From positions 1-28,784 of the forward strand of contig JASMAO010000117.1 in the NCBI GenBank assembly GCA_030754315.1: a stretch of DNA of 28,784 nt. Direction: 5' to 3'. Under the pieces are notes generated by a model. That model was not told the origin of the DNA. It made no database searches and saw only the letters and a list, made by a program, of their open reading frames with translations. This document shows, one piece after another, positions 1-7,861 of the stretch. Both the position numbers and the translations under genes were made by a program. Each line of letters begins with the position of its first letter. Positions within the stretch are counted from its first letter, which is position 1. This stretch comes from SAR202 cluster bacterium (GTDB taxonomy: Bacteria; Chloroflexota; Dehalococcoidia; Lucifugimonadales; JASMAO01).

Positions 1-865
1 CTCTTTCTGTCACGAATCCTTGAAACTTACCGACGACTCTGGCGCTGGAGTCTAACACGAATGTGAACGGCTCCGACGGCAAATTCCATTCCTGGATTAA
101 TGGTGAAAGAGTTCCTTTTTCAATGTCCCCACCCATTTCGACTGGGTTGTCAAAGACTTCTATGTGTATGAAATTCGCCTCGTTTTTGTATCGATCTTTG
201 ACCGCGGATAGAATTAATACTTGTGGCCCGCATGTGGCCGTTGAACAGAATGCAGGACTTGCGAAAGTAATGACTGTTGGTTTTTCGTTGTCCATGGCGG
301 ATGCGACGCTGAGGTGATATAGATCTGGATCGGGGATTGGCGCAGTGGTGAGTTGGATCAATTCTGTCACGTCCTCCTGCGTTCGGTTCTTACTGGCGGG
401 GGGGACATCACCTATGCCAGGTGACACACTTTTTTCACGTACTAAGAAATCGACTTGGCCAATTGATTTTGTACCAGGTGCGGACATGATTTCTAAGATG
501 GCTCCCCACCTGCCGGTGCGGTCGAAGGATGTTTCAGTGACGTAGATACCTGCCGCTCCGGTGGGCCACTCAGTGAATAAGGCTGTTGCGATGTGACTTA
601 CTGTACTTGGCGTCGTGTCCAGATACGTAAACGCAACGGATAGTTCAGGAATTCTGATAGCTCCTTTTTTGCTCAGAACACCAAAGGCGAATCTATTTGG
701 TCCCAACGCAATGTCCGTTGTAGCTAATGCCATCATGAGATTCTGCTCTGAATTGGTTACTGTGGATGCCACGGATGGTTGAGTGGGGCTAGGTGTTTTC
801 GTTTCTGTCAAACATCCAGTGACCGACAACATAAGTGCTATGTATGTATAGAAAATTTTGTGCAC
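1..865 (-). CDS. Thioredoxin-like lipoprotein, partial (runs off left edge)
   Basis: An open frame of about 288 codons reaches the left edge without a stop, so the C-terminus is missing. From a GTG at 865 the protein begins with a short basic N-region, a hydrophobic stretch and a lipobox (V-T-G-C, Cys at residue 18). This predicts a lipoprotein anchored on the outer face of the membrane. A Thr/Ser/Pro-rich linker and a beta-rich domain (about residues 50-145) follow. The C-terminal part (from about 195) resembles a thioredoxin/SCO fold: a strand, then a CSTATC pair (C207, C212), a helix, and later a PFTFVLD strand. The CX4C spacing differs from the usual CXXC. A redox or thiol-handling role outside the cytoplasm is inferred. 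The start is uncertain: an internal ATG lies at 832 and TTG codons lie upstream. GTG 865 gives the best signal-peptide length and sits about 44 nt below the predicted transcription start. Confidence 0.8.
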   Translation of the reverse strand, partial: MHKIFYTYIALMLSVTGCLTETKTPSPTQPSVASTVTNSEQNLMMALATTDIALGPNRFAFGVLSKKGAIRIPELSVAFTYLDTTPSTVSHIATALFTEWPTGAAGIYVTETSFDRTGRWGAILEIMSAPGTKSIGQVDFLVREKSVSPGIGDVPPASKNRTQEDVTELIQLTTAPIPDPDLYHLSVASAMDNEKPTVITFASPAFCSTATCGPQVLILSAVKDRYKNEANFIHIEVFDNPVEMGGDIEKGTLSPLIQEWNLPSEPFTFVLDSSARVVGKFQGFVTER

Positions 866-912
866 GACTGTGGGTACCAATTGTGGGATGGTGGCTATCA
901 ATCGTTCTGTAC

Positions 913-938
913 GCGATTGTCACACCTGTGACAATCGC
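913..938. promoter_or_regulatory. Perfect palindrome, probable operator
   Basis: The arms GCGATTGTCAC (913-923) and GTGACAATCGC (928-938) are perfect reverse complements around a 4-nt centre. The palindrome covers the spacer and -10 box of the minus-strand promoter above. This is the position expected for a dimeric repressor. No T-run follows on either strand, which argues against a terminator. The regulator is not identified. Confidence 0.5.
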
Positions 939-944
939 AGTCAA
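916..944 (-). promoter_or_regulatory. Sigma70-type promoter of the lipoprotein gene
   Basis: Reading the minus strand, TTGACT (939-944) is followed after exactly 17 nt by GACAAT (916-921). The predicted transcription start is near 909, about 44 nt before the GTG at 865. The -35 box matches consensus at five of six positions and the -10 at four of six. Confidence 0.5.
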
Positions 945-1197
945 CGCATCAAGCTCGAGTGTTTTAATGACTGCTAAAGATTGATTCGGGCTGTTACAAA
1001 ACCCAAGTTTGGCGACACGTCCTAAGTGCCTGATGACATCTCATGACTTTACACGACTTCGTCGCAAATTATGCAACATGTTGTATAGGACTTGCCAATA
1101 AGCGGAATATAATGTAGTGTGAAGATGCCAGTGCTTAAATAGTTAAAAAGACGTCCCTCTCAGAGCTTTCTATAGTGGCACTGGCTCCTCCTTGAGC

Positions 1198-1229
1198 GGG
1201 CCCTTGGTGCTGCTGAACACTAGGGGCCC
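1198..1229. other. GC-rich stem-loop in intergenic region
   Basis: GGGCCCTTGGTG (1198-1209) can pair with CACTAGGGGCCC (1218-1229) over 12 bp, including two G-U pairs when read as plus-strand RNA. The loop is 8 nt. The following sequence has only a short T-run, so it is a poor intrinsic terminator. Confidence 0.45.
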
Positions 1230-1500
1230 CTCCCTTTAAGTAAGATTTGGATGAGTGGCTACTGTGATAGTAGGCCTACCGTCGCATCCGATCGTTCTTG
1301 TACAAGGACACCTCTCCATTATTTATCTTGTGATACGTGGGCACGAGTGAAATTACTACGTGTCCGTGTGTTGTTCAATCAGTTCTAAGACCATTTCATG
1401 AATTGTTTCTCTGATTTTTCTTGTTTGTTCCAAACAAATGCCAGTGGGATCTGGTAACTGCTAGTCGATGATATTCGTGATTTGTGACGATAGACACTGG

Positions 1501-2223
1501 TCAAGAGGGATTTTGCTTCCCATTGTGATCACTCCACCTGGTCTTAATGAAAATCAGTAATGATTTGATTAAATGCCAGTTAACTGTTGCCATAATAGCC
1601 CCCGTTACCGGACCTACCCAGTACACCCAATGGTGAGCCCATGACCATGAAACGGCAGCTGGTCCAAACGAACGAGCTGGGTTCATTGAACCTCCTGATA
1701 TGGGGCTGCCTATCAAAATTCCAAAACAGACTGTAGATCCAATAGCAATTCCAGAAATATAATGAAAGCGGTCTTGATTATTCACAACCACTATGATTAC
1801 CGTCATGAGCATGAAGGTAAGGAAAATCTCCATTGCCACAGCTTGAGCTATGCTTTCGGATGGAGAATGCCCCCCAAGCTCAGATACAGAACCAAGGGTC
1901 GTTTTGAGCATAATTGATGCTGCGACCGCTGCAAGTGTCTGGGCCAACCAGTAGATTACACCCTCGGCTAAAGTGGTTCGACGGTCTAGGATCATTCCCA
2001 TAGTGACTGCGGGGTTAATGTGAGCTCCTGAAATGGGCCCGCACAGGTACACAACCATCGCGACAGCAAATCCAGCAATAACGGCCGGTAACCAAGAAGA
2101 GGCAATTGGTCTGTGGAGATCGACTAGCATCACCGACCCTGCCGCCGCTTCCACAAGTATGAATGTTCCGGTGGCTTCAGATAATGCTTGGATTATGAGG
2201 GGATGTTTTTTTGTTATCGGCAA
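1501..2223 (-). CDS. Aquaporin / MIP-family channel
   Basis: This 240-residue polytopic membrane protein has both hallmark half-helix motifs of the major intrinsic protein family: NPA at residues 70-72 (in SGAHINPAVT) and NPAR at 181-184 (in GGSMNPARS). Six hydrophobic segments are spread as the family requires. It should passively conduct water or small neutral solutes across the inner membrane. By hand alignment with E. coli AqpZ, the selectivity-filter His (H174) is replaced by Ile169, while the Arg after the second NPA is kept. This suggests a wider or less water-specific pore, although the alignment is approximate. The only in-frame start is a TTG at 2223, with AGAGAGG directly against it, so the true start is uncertain. 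It stands alone, opposite to the threonine-synthase-like gene. Confidence 0.9.
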   Translation of the reverse strand: MPITKKHPLIIQALSEATGTFILVEAAAGSVMLVDLHRPIASSWLPAVIAGFAVAMVVYLCGPISGAHINPAVTMGMILDRRTTLAEGVIYWLAQTLAAVAASIMLKTTLGSVSELGGHSPSESIAQAVAMEIFLTFMLMTVIIVVVNNQDRFHYISGIAIGSTVCFGILIGSPISGGSMNPARSFGPAAVSWSWAHHWVYWVGPVTGAIMATVNWHLIKSLLIFIKTRWSDHNGKQNPS

Positions 2224-2376
2224 CCTCTCTGGGCGGGTTCGAGTTGGGCAACGATATCATTCCATTTGGGTCTCTTACAATGCTACCCAATAGAATTCCA
2301 TCTTAAGGTTATCGAGGAAATAACAATTAGGCTTGCTTTAAACAGCAAATTCACCCAGCATATTATTATTGGAAAA

Positions 2377-2389
2377 TGACCATAGGTCA
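2377..2389. promoter_or_regulatory. Palindromic site TGACC-N3-GGTCA
   Basis: A perfect 5+3+5 inverted repeat centred about 46 nt upstream of the start predicted from the extended -10 box at 2414-2422. This is where an activator often sits when the -35 element is poor, as it is here. The binding protein is unknown. Confidence 0.3.
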
Positions 2390-2413
2390 CTGGCTCGATG
2401 TCCTTGTCCGCAA

Positions 2414-2422
2414 TGCTATAAT
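2414..2422 (+). promoter_or_regulatory. Extended -10 promoter of the threonine-synthase-like gene
   Basis: TGCTATAAT (2414-2422) is a perfect extended -10 element. No good -35 lies 16-18 nt upstream. Transcription would start near 2429, about 64 nt before the TTG start at 2493. Confidence 0.5.
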
Positions 2423-2492
2423 CCGAAAGAGCCGGTTCCTACTGGATTGTCGGCACTAGAACTCATATCTTCCATGGTTAACGGGGTAACCC

Positions 2493-3593
2493 TTGTCACA
2501 TTTCGCCCTGACCTGCACCCAATGTTATAACAAGCACTCCGCAAATATGCGTACGCTGGTATGCTCAAAATGCGGTTCAACATTGAAAGTGGAATACTCC
2601 GACCAGGTGCCGCCTTCGGGCATTCGACTCCCTCTGCACAACCCCTCAGCTTCGATAACCCTAGGCGAAGGTAACACACCCATAGTGGAACTCCCTCAAT
2701 CTGGTCACATAACTGGTCTAGATCGCCTGTTCGCCAAACTGGAATTCGCCAACCCAACTGGCTCCTACAAGGATCGTGGGTCAGCAGTAATGATGTCTGC
2801 CGCTGTTGAATATGGAGCTACCGAGATTGTGGAAGACTCCTCGGGCAACGCCGGTGCGTCAGTATCAGCGTATGCAGCCCGTGCAGGAATTCAGGCTCAC
2901 ATTTTTGCACCGGAATCGGCGCCCCCAGCCAAGCTCCAACAGATTAGTGTGTACGGAGCAAAGCTCCACCCTGTCCCGGGACCCCGTGCAGCGGCAACCA
3001 CTTCTGCACGCACATTTGTCAAAGAAAAAAATCTTATCTACCTATCGCATACCTTGAGCCCTTTCTTCACTGAGGGAATTAAGAGCTTCTCATACGAAGT
3101 GGCCACCCAAATGTGCAATGATCTGCCGGATCACGTTGTGTTTCCCGTGGGAAATGGATCTCTGTTCATAGGGGCCTTCAAGGGATTTGAGGAACTAGTT
3201 AAGCAGGGTAGGATGCCTAGAATTCCGAGGCTCCACATTGTGCAATCCACAAGTGTAATGCCTGTGGTCTCAGCCATCAAAAACGAGCCGTGGTCTTTAG
3301 ATATGGCTGATCATACCGTGGCAGGAGGAATCTCCGTGGTAGATCCACCGCACATTCATCGTATGGGTCCGATCGTGGAAGCCACCGGTGGCGATGCGGT
3401 AGCGGTAAGCGACGAGAGCATCGTCCGTTGGCAAAAGATCCTTGCCGAAAAGGAGGGCGTATTTGCAGAACCCACATCTTCTGCCGCTTTCGCGGGGCTT
3501 GAATCACTAATCCAACGTGAATCAATTGGACGCGACGACACCGTCTTGGTTCCAGTAACCGGCTTCGGCCTTAAGGACGCCCCACCCCATTAA
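2493..3593 (+). CDS. Threonine-synthase-like PLP-dependent enzyme
   Basis: This 366-residue fold-type II PLP enzyme carries an N-terminal zinc-ribbon (C8, C11, C24, C27), as in many threonine synthases. The PLP lysine is K93 in NPTGSYKDRG. SSGNAG (about 116-121) and a Gly-rich phosphate loop, VGNGSL (near 218), follow. Threonine synthase converts O-phosphohomoserine to threonine in the cytoplasm. Related enzymes act on other amino acids, and the last strand carries GFGLKD where many relatives have GxGxK. The length is typical. An in-frame stop at 2487 means the start must be at or after the TTG at 2493. GGGG lies 6 nt upstream as a modest ribosome site, and the next in-frame ATG would break the zinc ribbon. 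No other threonine-pathway gene is adjacent. Confidence 0.82.
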   Translation: MSHFALTCTQCYNKHSANMRTLVCSKCGSTLKVEYSDQVPPSGIRLPLHNPSASITLGEGNTPIVELPQSGHITGLDRLFAKLEFANPTGSYKDRGSAVMMSAAVEYGATEIVEDSSGNAGASVSAYAARAGIQAHIFAPESAPPAKLQQISVYGAKLHPVPGPRAAATTSARTFVKEKNLIYLSHTLSPFFTEGIKSFSYEVATQMCNDLPDHVVFPVGNGSLFIGAFKGFEELVKQGRMPRIPRLHIVQSTSVMPVVSAIKNEPWSLDMADHTVAGGISVVDPPHIHRMGPIVEATGGDAVAVSDESIVRWQKILAEKEGVFAEPTSSAAFAGLESLIQRESIGRDDTVLVPVTGFGLKDAPPH

Positions 3594-3621
3594 ACACGAT
3601 CAAAACGGCAGTTACGTGCTA

Positions 3622-4710
3622 TTACTCCCCTTGTATGTAGCGTCGGGGTACTGTTGCGCTGTCGTATTGGGAACCGCCCCTGGATCTGGTCATGGGCAAT
3701 CGTACAGATGACCCCGTGAGGCTGGATAGGCAGGCAGCGTGAACCATCTCGACCGCTGCGCGACCGTCCTGACCCGAGACGGTTGGTGGCCTGTCGAATC
3801 GGAGACTATCCACAAAGTCCTGAGTCTGTGTATAAAAGGCCTCGAGTCGTGATGGGTTCATGGGATCGGTGATGTAGTTGAAAGTGGGTTGCTCCCAGAC
3901 CTCCCTCCATTGGTCTCCCGTAAGAACACGGATCTTCCCGAAATGTTGGACCTCCATTAACCCTTCGCTGCCCCAAATCTTCAGGACGTCTCGATCTTCG
4001 CCAAACCCTGGTTTGGGAATCTCGTGGCTCATCCACAACTGGGCAATAGCGCCCTTAGAAAATCTCACTTGTGCCATACCATTTAGGGCCTGCCAGGCGC
4101 CACCTGAGAAGGAGTTCACCGACGCATCTACGCTGACTGGATCGTCCTCAGTTAGCAACCTCAGCATGTCGAACGAATGCGAACCTCGATCCAAAATGGC
4201 GCCACCACTCTCGACCTCATTCGCCCAGGGTTTATTAGGTAAATAGCTATCCCAGAGAGACGTCATTTGGATCATCCGAACCTTTCCGATACTGCCCTGG
4301 GAGATCAATTCCTTGGCCCGTAAGAAAACGCCACGATACCTTAGCGTTTGAATGACCGACAACGTGACGTTGGCGGATTCGCAGGCTGTGATCATCGCAT
4401 CGCAGTCAGCCGCGCTGGTGGCCATGGGTTTCTCGACAAGAACATGCTTGCCGTTTTCTGCAGCCTCTATAACCTCTTTGGCATGAGCCTGATGCGGTGT
4501 CGCAACTAGTACTGCATCGACATCGCTACGGTTTACGAGGGATTTGAAATCAGGCTCCAACTCAGCACCATAATCAGCAGCAAGCTTTTTCGCCCTCGTC
4601 CCAAGAGCGACGGCCACGAGTTTCGCTCCCTCGGTGTACCTGGTCAAACTTTCGGCATAGGTGCGTCCCATGTATCCGGAACCCGCAATTGCCATTCTTA
4701 CGTCAGTCAC
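3622..4710 (-). CDS. Gfo/Idh/MocA family NAD(P)-dependent oxidoreductase
   Basis: This 362-residue dehydrogenase has an N-terminal Rossmann fold with GSGYMG (residues 10-15). The family signature EKP (93-95) follows, and then the C-terminal substrate domain with the conserved Gly-Gly-x-x-x-D-R-G-x-H-x-x-D stretch (169-181). The family oxidises or reduces sugars, inositols and related polyols in the cytoplasm, but the substrate cannot be read from the sequence. The start is a GTG at 4710 with GGGAG 6 nt upstream. That site overlaps the TAA stop of the aminotransferase 12 nt away, so the two genes form a tight operon and are probably translationally coupled. It ends head to head with the threonine-synthase-like gene, 28 nt away. 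Confidence 0.92.
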   Translation of the reverse strand: MTDVRMAIAGSGYMGRTYAESLTRYTEGAKLVAVALGTRAKKLAADYGAELEPDFKSLVNRSDVDAVLVATPHQAHAKEVIEAAENGKHVLVEKPMATSAADCDAMITACESANVTLSVIQTLRYRGVFLRAKELISQGSIGKVRMIQMTSLWDSYLPNKPWANEVESGGAILDRGSHSFDMLRLLTEDDPVSVDASVNSFSGGAWQALNGMAQVRFSKGAIAQLWMSHEIPKPGFGEDRDVLKIWGSEGLMEVQHFGKIRVLTGDQWREVWEQPTFNYITDPMNPSRLEAFYTQTQDFVDSLRFDRPPTVSGQDGRAAVEMVHAACLSSLTGSSVRLPMTRSRGGSQYDSATVPRRYIQGE

Positions 4711-4722
4711 ATTCTTCTCCCT

Positions 4723-5922
4723 TTAATTTGACGATGATCGGCCAATGTATTTTTCAAACGCTGCTTTGAATCCTGGCACAGAACGTTCGAGAGTCTGGTC
4801 CGAAACGCAGTAAGAAATCCGAAAGTGCCCGGGCACACCAAATCCGCGTCCAGGGACAACCAGCACCTTGTGCTTCTGTAGTTCTGCCACGAATTCGATG
4901 TCGTTCTCAATTGGTGCGCGGGGGAACATATAGAAGGCTCCCTGGGGTTTCACTACAGAATATCCGATATGTGTCAATTCTCTATAAAGATAGTCGCGTT
5001 TACTTTGGTACTGACTCACGTCCACGGTCACGCCCTGAAGTTTAGCAACTATGCGCTGCATAATTGCCGGGGCGTTTACAAAGCCCAGGGTCCGATTGGA
5101 GAAAGTTAGCCCATCCATAAGTTCGGTCTTATCGTTGTAGTCCGGGTTGACGGCTATAAAACCTATGCGTTCTCCAGGTAACGCCAAATCTTTTGAATGA
5201 GACGTGGCTACAATAGTGCGTTTGTGATGGGAAAACACCTGAGGGTAATCGACTCCGTCGAACAGGATTTTCCGGTAAGGTTCGTCGCTAATCAGGAATA
5301 TTTCGCGCCCGAACTCATGTTCCTTAGTCGAGATTATTTCTCCGAACTTGGCGAGCATATGAGCCTCGTAAAGAATACCTGTGGGATTACCAGGCGAGCT
5401 TACTAGAACAATCCGTGTCTTCGGGCCAATTGTGTTAGCAAAATCTGCCATATCAGGGAGGAAGTTCGTTCCGGTAGGCACTACGCGACAAACTCCACCA
5501 TGGTTGTCGGCATAAAACATATATTCGACAAAGTAAGGCGCGAAAATGACCACTTCGTCCCCGGGGTCGAGGAGAGTTTTCAAAATGACATTGAGTGCTC
5601 CACCTGCCCCCACTGTCATGAGGATCTCGGCGGCTGTGAAATTGAGCCCAGTCTCGACCGCGAGTTGCTTAGCTACAGCATCCCGTGTTTCCATGTACCC
5701 CGCGTTGGGCATGTAACGGTGACTACCTGGATCAGGGTTGTTAGCGATATCACGTAGTTCTTTGGTAAACTGGGATGGTGGTTCCATCTCGGGATTGCCA
5801 AGAGAAAGGTCGAAGACGTTATGGTCACCATACAACTGTTTTAAGGCTATCCCCTCCTCGAACATTCGACGAATCCATGAGCCTTTCTCCATGAATATTT
5901 TTGTTTTCTCTGATACTGCCAT
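4723..5922 (-). CDS. Class I/II PLP-dependent aminotransferase
   Basis: This 399-residue fold-type I aminotransferase of the aspartate-aminotransferase superfamily has SSPGNPTG with N179. It also has SDEPY with D213 and Y216, and TSHSKDLALPGERIG with the Schiff-base lysine K244 and R252. It should transfer amino groups between an amino acid and a 2-oxo acid in the cytoplasm. Substrate specificity is not readable. It is the first gene of an operon with the Gfo/Idh/MocA oxidoreductase. The ATG at 5922 lacks a close Shine-Dalgarno: a GAGGG lies about 12 nt away. The promoter at 5991-6019 gives a leader of about 60 nt. Confidence 0.93.
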   Translation of the reverse strand: MAVSEKTKIFMEKGSWIRRMFEEGIALKQLYGDHNVFDLSLGNPEMEPPSQFTKELRDIANNPDPGSHRYMPNAGYMETRDAVAKQLAVETGLNFTAAEILMTVGAGGALNVILKTLLDPGDEVVIFAPYFVEYMFYADNHGGVCRVVPTGTNFLPDMADFANTIGPKTRIVLVSSPGNPTGILYEAHMLAKFGEIISTKEHEFGREIFLISDEPYRKILFDGVDYPQVFSHHKRTIVATSHSKDLALPGERIGFIAVNPDYNDKTELMDGLTFSNRTLGFVNAPAIMQRIVAKLQGVTVDVSQYQSKRDYLYRELTHIGYSVVKPQGAFYMFPRAPIENDIEFVAELQKHKVLVVPGRGFGVPGHFRISYCVSDQTLERSVPGFKAAFEKYIGRSSSN

Positions 5923-5990
5923 ATGCTTTTGTAACCCTCGGGAGGAATGGCCACACCATTCTCGACGTGTAGTACTGACCCAGTTTGAGC

Positions 5991-6019
5991 ATTTAAGCCT
6001 AGGTCTATGCCGGTGTCAA
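5991..6019 (-). promoter_or_regulatory. Sigma70-type promoter of the aminotransferase operon
   Basis: On the minus strand a perfect TTGACA (6014-6019) is followed after 17 nt by TTAAAT (5991-5996). Transcription would start near 5984. It is divergent from the tRNA-Met promoter about 50 nt away. Confidence 0.6.
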
Positions 6020-6067
6020 CGGTATGAGTGAATCAGATTACCCTGTTGGGGAAACGCGGGTATTTCC

Positions 6068-6096
6068 TTGACACCCTAAATACCCTCGGCTACTCT
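6068..6096 (+). promoter_or_regulatory. Sigma70-type promoter of tRNA-Met
   Basis: A perfect TTGACA (6068-6073) is followed after 17 nt by TACTCT (6091-6096). The start would be near 6103, about 10 nt before the mature tRNA 5' end. Confidence 0.6.
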
Positions 6097-6112
6097 ACCG
6101 AAGCATTCTTTC

Positions 6113-6187
<75 letters not shown>

Positions 6188-6241
6188 TGTGTACGGATCT
6201 AAAGATTTGTGTATCCCCTTCCTACTAACCCAACATTGATC

Positions 6242-6247
6242 AAGGAG
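6242..6247 (+). promoter_or_regulatory. Shine-Dalgarno deciding the amidase start
   Basis: AAGGAG lies 6 nt before an in-frame TTG at 6254. It makes that codon a better start than the upstream GTG at 6209, which lies only 22 nt after the tRNA and has no ribosome site. Confidence 0.6.
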
Positions 6248-6253
6248 CATCTC

Positions 6254-7681
6254 TTGCCATATTCAGAAATATGCTATCTCACAGCTAAAGAACTGGCTCA
6301 CTTAATTCGTAATAAGGATATTTCTGCCAGAGAGGCTGTAGAGGCGCATCTAGCCCAAATAGAGCTTGTTAACCCTCTAGTTAACGCAATCGTAACGCTT
6401 ACCCCAGAACAGGCGCTCGATGCAGCAGATGCCGCTGATGCAACACTGGGGCGTGGCGATTATATTGGACCATTACATGGGCTACCAATTGCTCATAAAG
6501 ACTTAGTGATTACCAAAGGAATACGTACAACCTACGGATCACCGTTGTTCAAAGATTACATTCCTGATCAAGACGCCCTGATTGTAACTCGCTTGAGGCA
6601 AGCGGGAGCCATAACCATCGGAAAAACCAACACACCAGAATTTGGTGCGGGCTCCCAGACCTACAACGAGGTTTTTGGAGAAACACTTAACCCATACGAC
6701 GTTACCAAGACTTGTGGAGGTAGTAGTGGCGGGGCTGCCGTAGCGCTGGCGTGCAGGATGCAGCCAATAGCTGATGGCAGTGATACAGGCGGTTCGCTCC
6801 GAAATCCGGCTAATTTTTGCAATGTGGTTGGATTCCGCCCTTCCCCGGGCAGAGTGCCTGTGTGGCCCAGTCAAACAGGATGGGCCCCAACATCGGTACA
6901 GGGACCAATGGCCCGCACAGTGGACGATGCGGCTTTAATGCTGAGCGTCATTGCAGGGCCGGATCCACGTATCCCCATTTCAATTACAGAGCAGGGGGGA
7001 GTCTTCGCTGATTCTCTAGATCGAGATTTTTCTGGGACTCGTATTGCTTGGAGTCGTGACCTGGGAGGACTACCTGTAGATCCGCGTGTAACGAAAGTGT
7101 TCGACTCCCAGAGGAGTGTATTTGAGTCGATGGGATGCCAGCTAGATAATACTGAGCCGGATTTCTCTGATGCGGACAGGATTTTCAAGATATGGCGGGG
7201 TTGGGGACAAGAGCTTGGAAAACGAGACATGTTGGAGGCACATCGAGATCAAATGAAAGATACTCTAATTTGGGATATCGAACAGGGTATAGGCCTCACA
7301 GGACCTGAAATTGGATGGGCGGAGGTCAAACGCATGGAACTGTTTCAGAAGATGCACGCTTTCATGGAACGTTATGAGTTCCTTATCTGTCCTGTGAGCC
7401 AAGTGCCTCCGTTTGATGTCGAGCAGCGTTACGTTACCGAAATTAACGGGGTCAAAATGGAAACATTTATAGACTGGATGAAATCTTGTTACTTTATTAC
7501 CGTTACCGGTCATCCATCCATCTCAGTGCCCGGAGGTTTCACCGCAGATGGATTGCCAGTTGGAATACAGATAGTTGGTCGATACCGTGATGATCTTGGA
7601 GTGTTACAACTGGCCCATGCTTTTGAACAGGCGACGCAGACCTGGAAGCGAATGCCTGGCCCGCAGGTGCTCTCCGAATGA
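6254..7681 (+). CDS. Amidase (amidase-signature family)
   Basis: This 475-residue serine amidase has the complete Ser-cisSer-Lys triad: K82 in AHKD, S157 in CGGSSGG, and S181 in DTGGS. The spacings of 75 and 24 residues are the same as in fatty acid amide hydrolase. It hydrolyses an amide to a carboxylate and an amine in the cytoplasm. The substrate is unknown, and it is not an evident GatA because gatB and gatC are absent. I chose the TTG at 6254 for its AAGGAG; the open frame extends up to 6209. The gene follows tRNA-Met with no terminator visible between them, so readthrough from the tRNA promoter may express it. Confidence 0.93.
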   Translation: MPYSEICYLTAKELAHLIRNKDISAREAVEAHLAQIELVNPLVNAIVTLTPEQALDAADAADATLGRGDYIGPLHGLPIAHKDLVITKGIRTTYGSPLFKDYIPDQDALIVTRLRQAGAITIGKTNTPEFGAGSQTYNEVFGETLNPYDVTKTCGGSSGGAAVALACRMQPIADGSDTGGSLRNPANFCNVVGFRPSPGRVPVWPSQTGWAPTSVQGPMARTVDDAALMLSVIAGPDPRIPISITEQGGVFADSLDRDFSGTRIAWSRDLGGLPVDPRVTKVFDSQRSVFESMGCQLDNTEPDFSDADRIFKIWRGWGQELGKRDMLEAHRDQMKDTLIWDIEQGIGLTGPEIGWAEVKRMELFQKMHAFMERYEFLICPVSQVPPFDVEQRYVTEINGVKMETFIDWMKSCYFITVTGHPSISVPGGFTADGLPVGIQIVGRYRDDLGVLQLAHAFEQATQTWKRMPGPQVLSE

Positions 7682-7861
7682 CATGGGGGTGGTTGGAACC
7701 CTTTCTTACGCCTCATCTGCCAACATTACTATCCTACGGTGGCACAACGAAGGTGTATATTTGATGGATTTAGTGAGGAATAACAGATACGGTGGGTACT
7801 ACGAAGCGATTGTTACAACCAGAGGTGGCAAAGTAATCAATCCGCCAATTCCCAAGTCTGC

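Larger units (their letters stand above)
866..1500. other. 635-base intergenic region without a recognisable gene
   Basis: This region lies between the starts of the lipoprotein gene and the 3' end of the aquaporin gene. I found no convincing open frame on either strand. It holds the lipoprotein promoter and palindrome (913-944) and a TATAAT hexamer at 1108-1113 (plus). It also has a distant 8-bp pairing (1127-1134 with 1178-1185) and a strong GC-rich hairpin (1198-1229). Two short perfect palindromes (1270-1279 and 1297-1306) and a weak hairpin around 1339-1362 complete the list. The hairpins could belong to a small RNA, but I do not recognise a known class. Confidence 0.6.

Noticed and set aside
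63..545. Two plus-strand open frames at the left edge (63-317 and 345-545)
   Set aside because: They are antisense shadows of the minus-strand lipoprotein gene, which has one continuous frame with a lipobox and a recognisable fold.
913..938. Palindrome considered as a CRP/FNR site
   Set aside because: The half-sites read TGTCAC/GTGACA, the inverse arrangement of the TGTGA-N6-TCACA consensus.
1198..1229. Stem-loop considered as an intrinsic terminator
   Set aside because: No adequate T-run follows on either strand and no gene ends close by in a matching orientation.
2416..2757. 113-codon minus-strand frame
   Set aside because: It lies opposite the zinc-ribbon and PLP-domain coding region of the threonine-synthase-like gene and has no recognisable motif.
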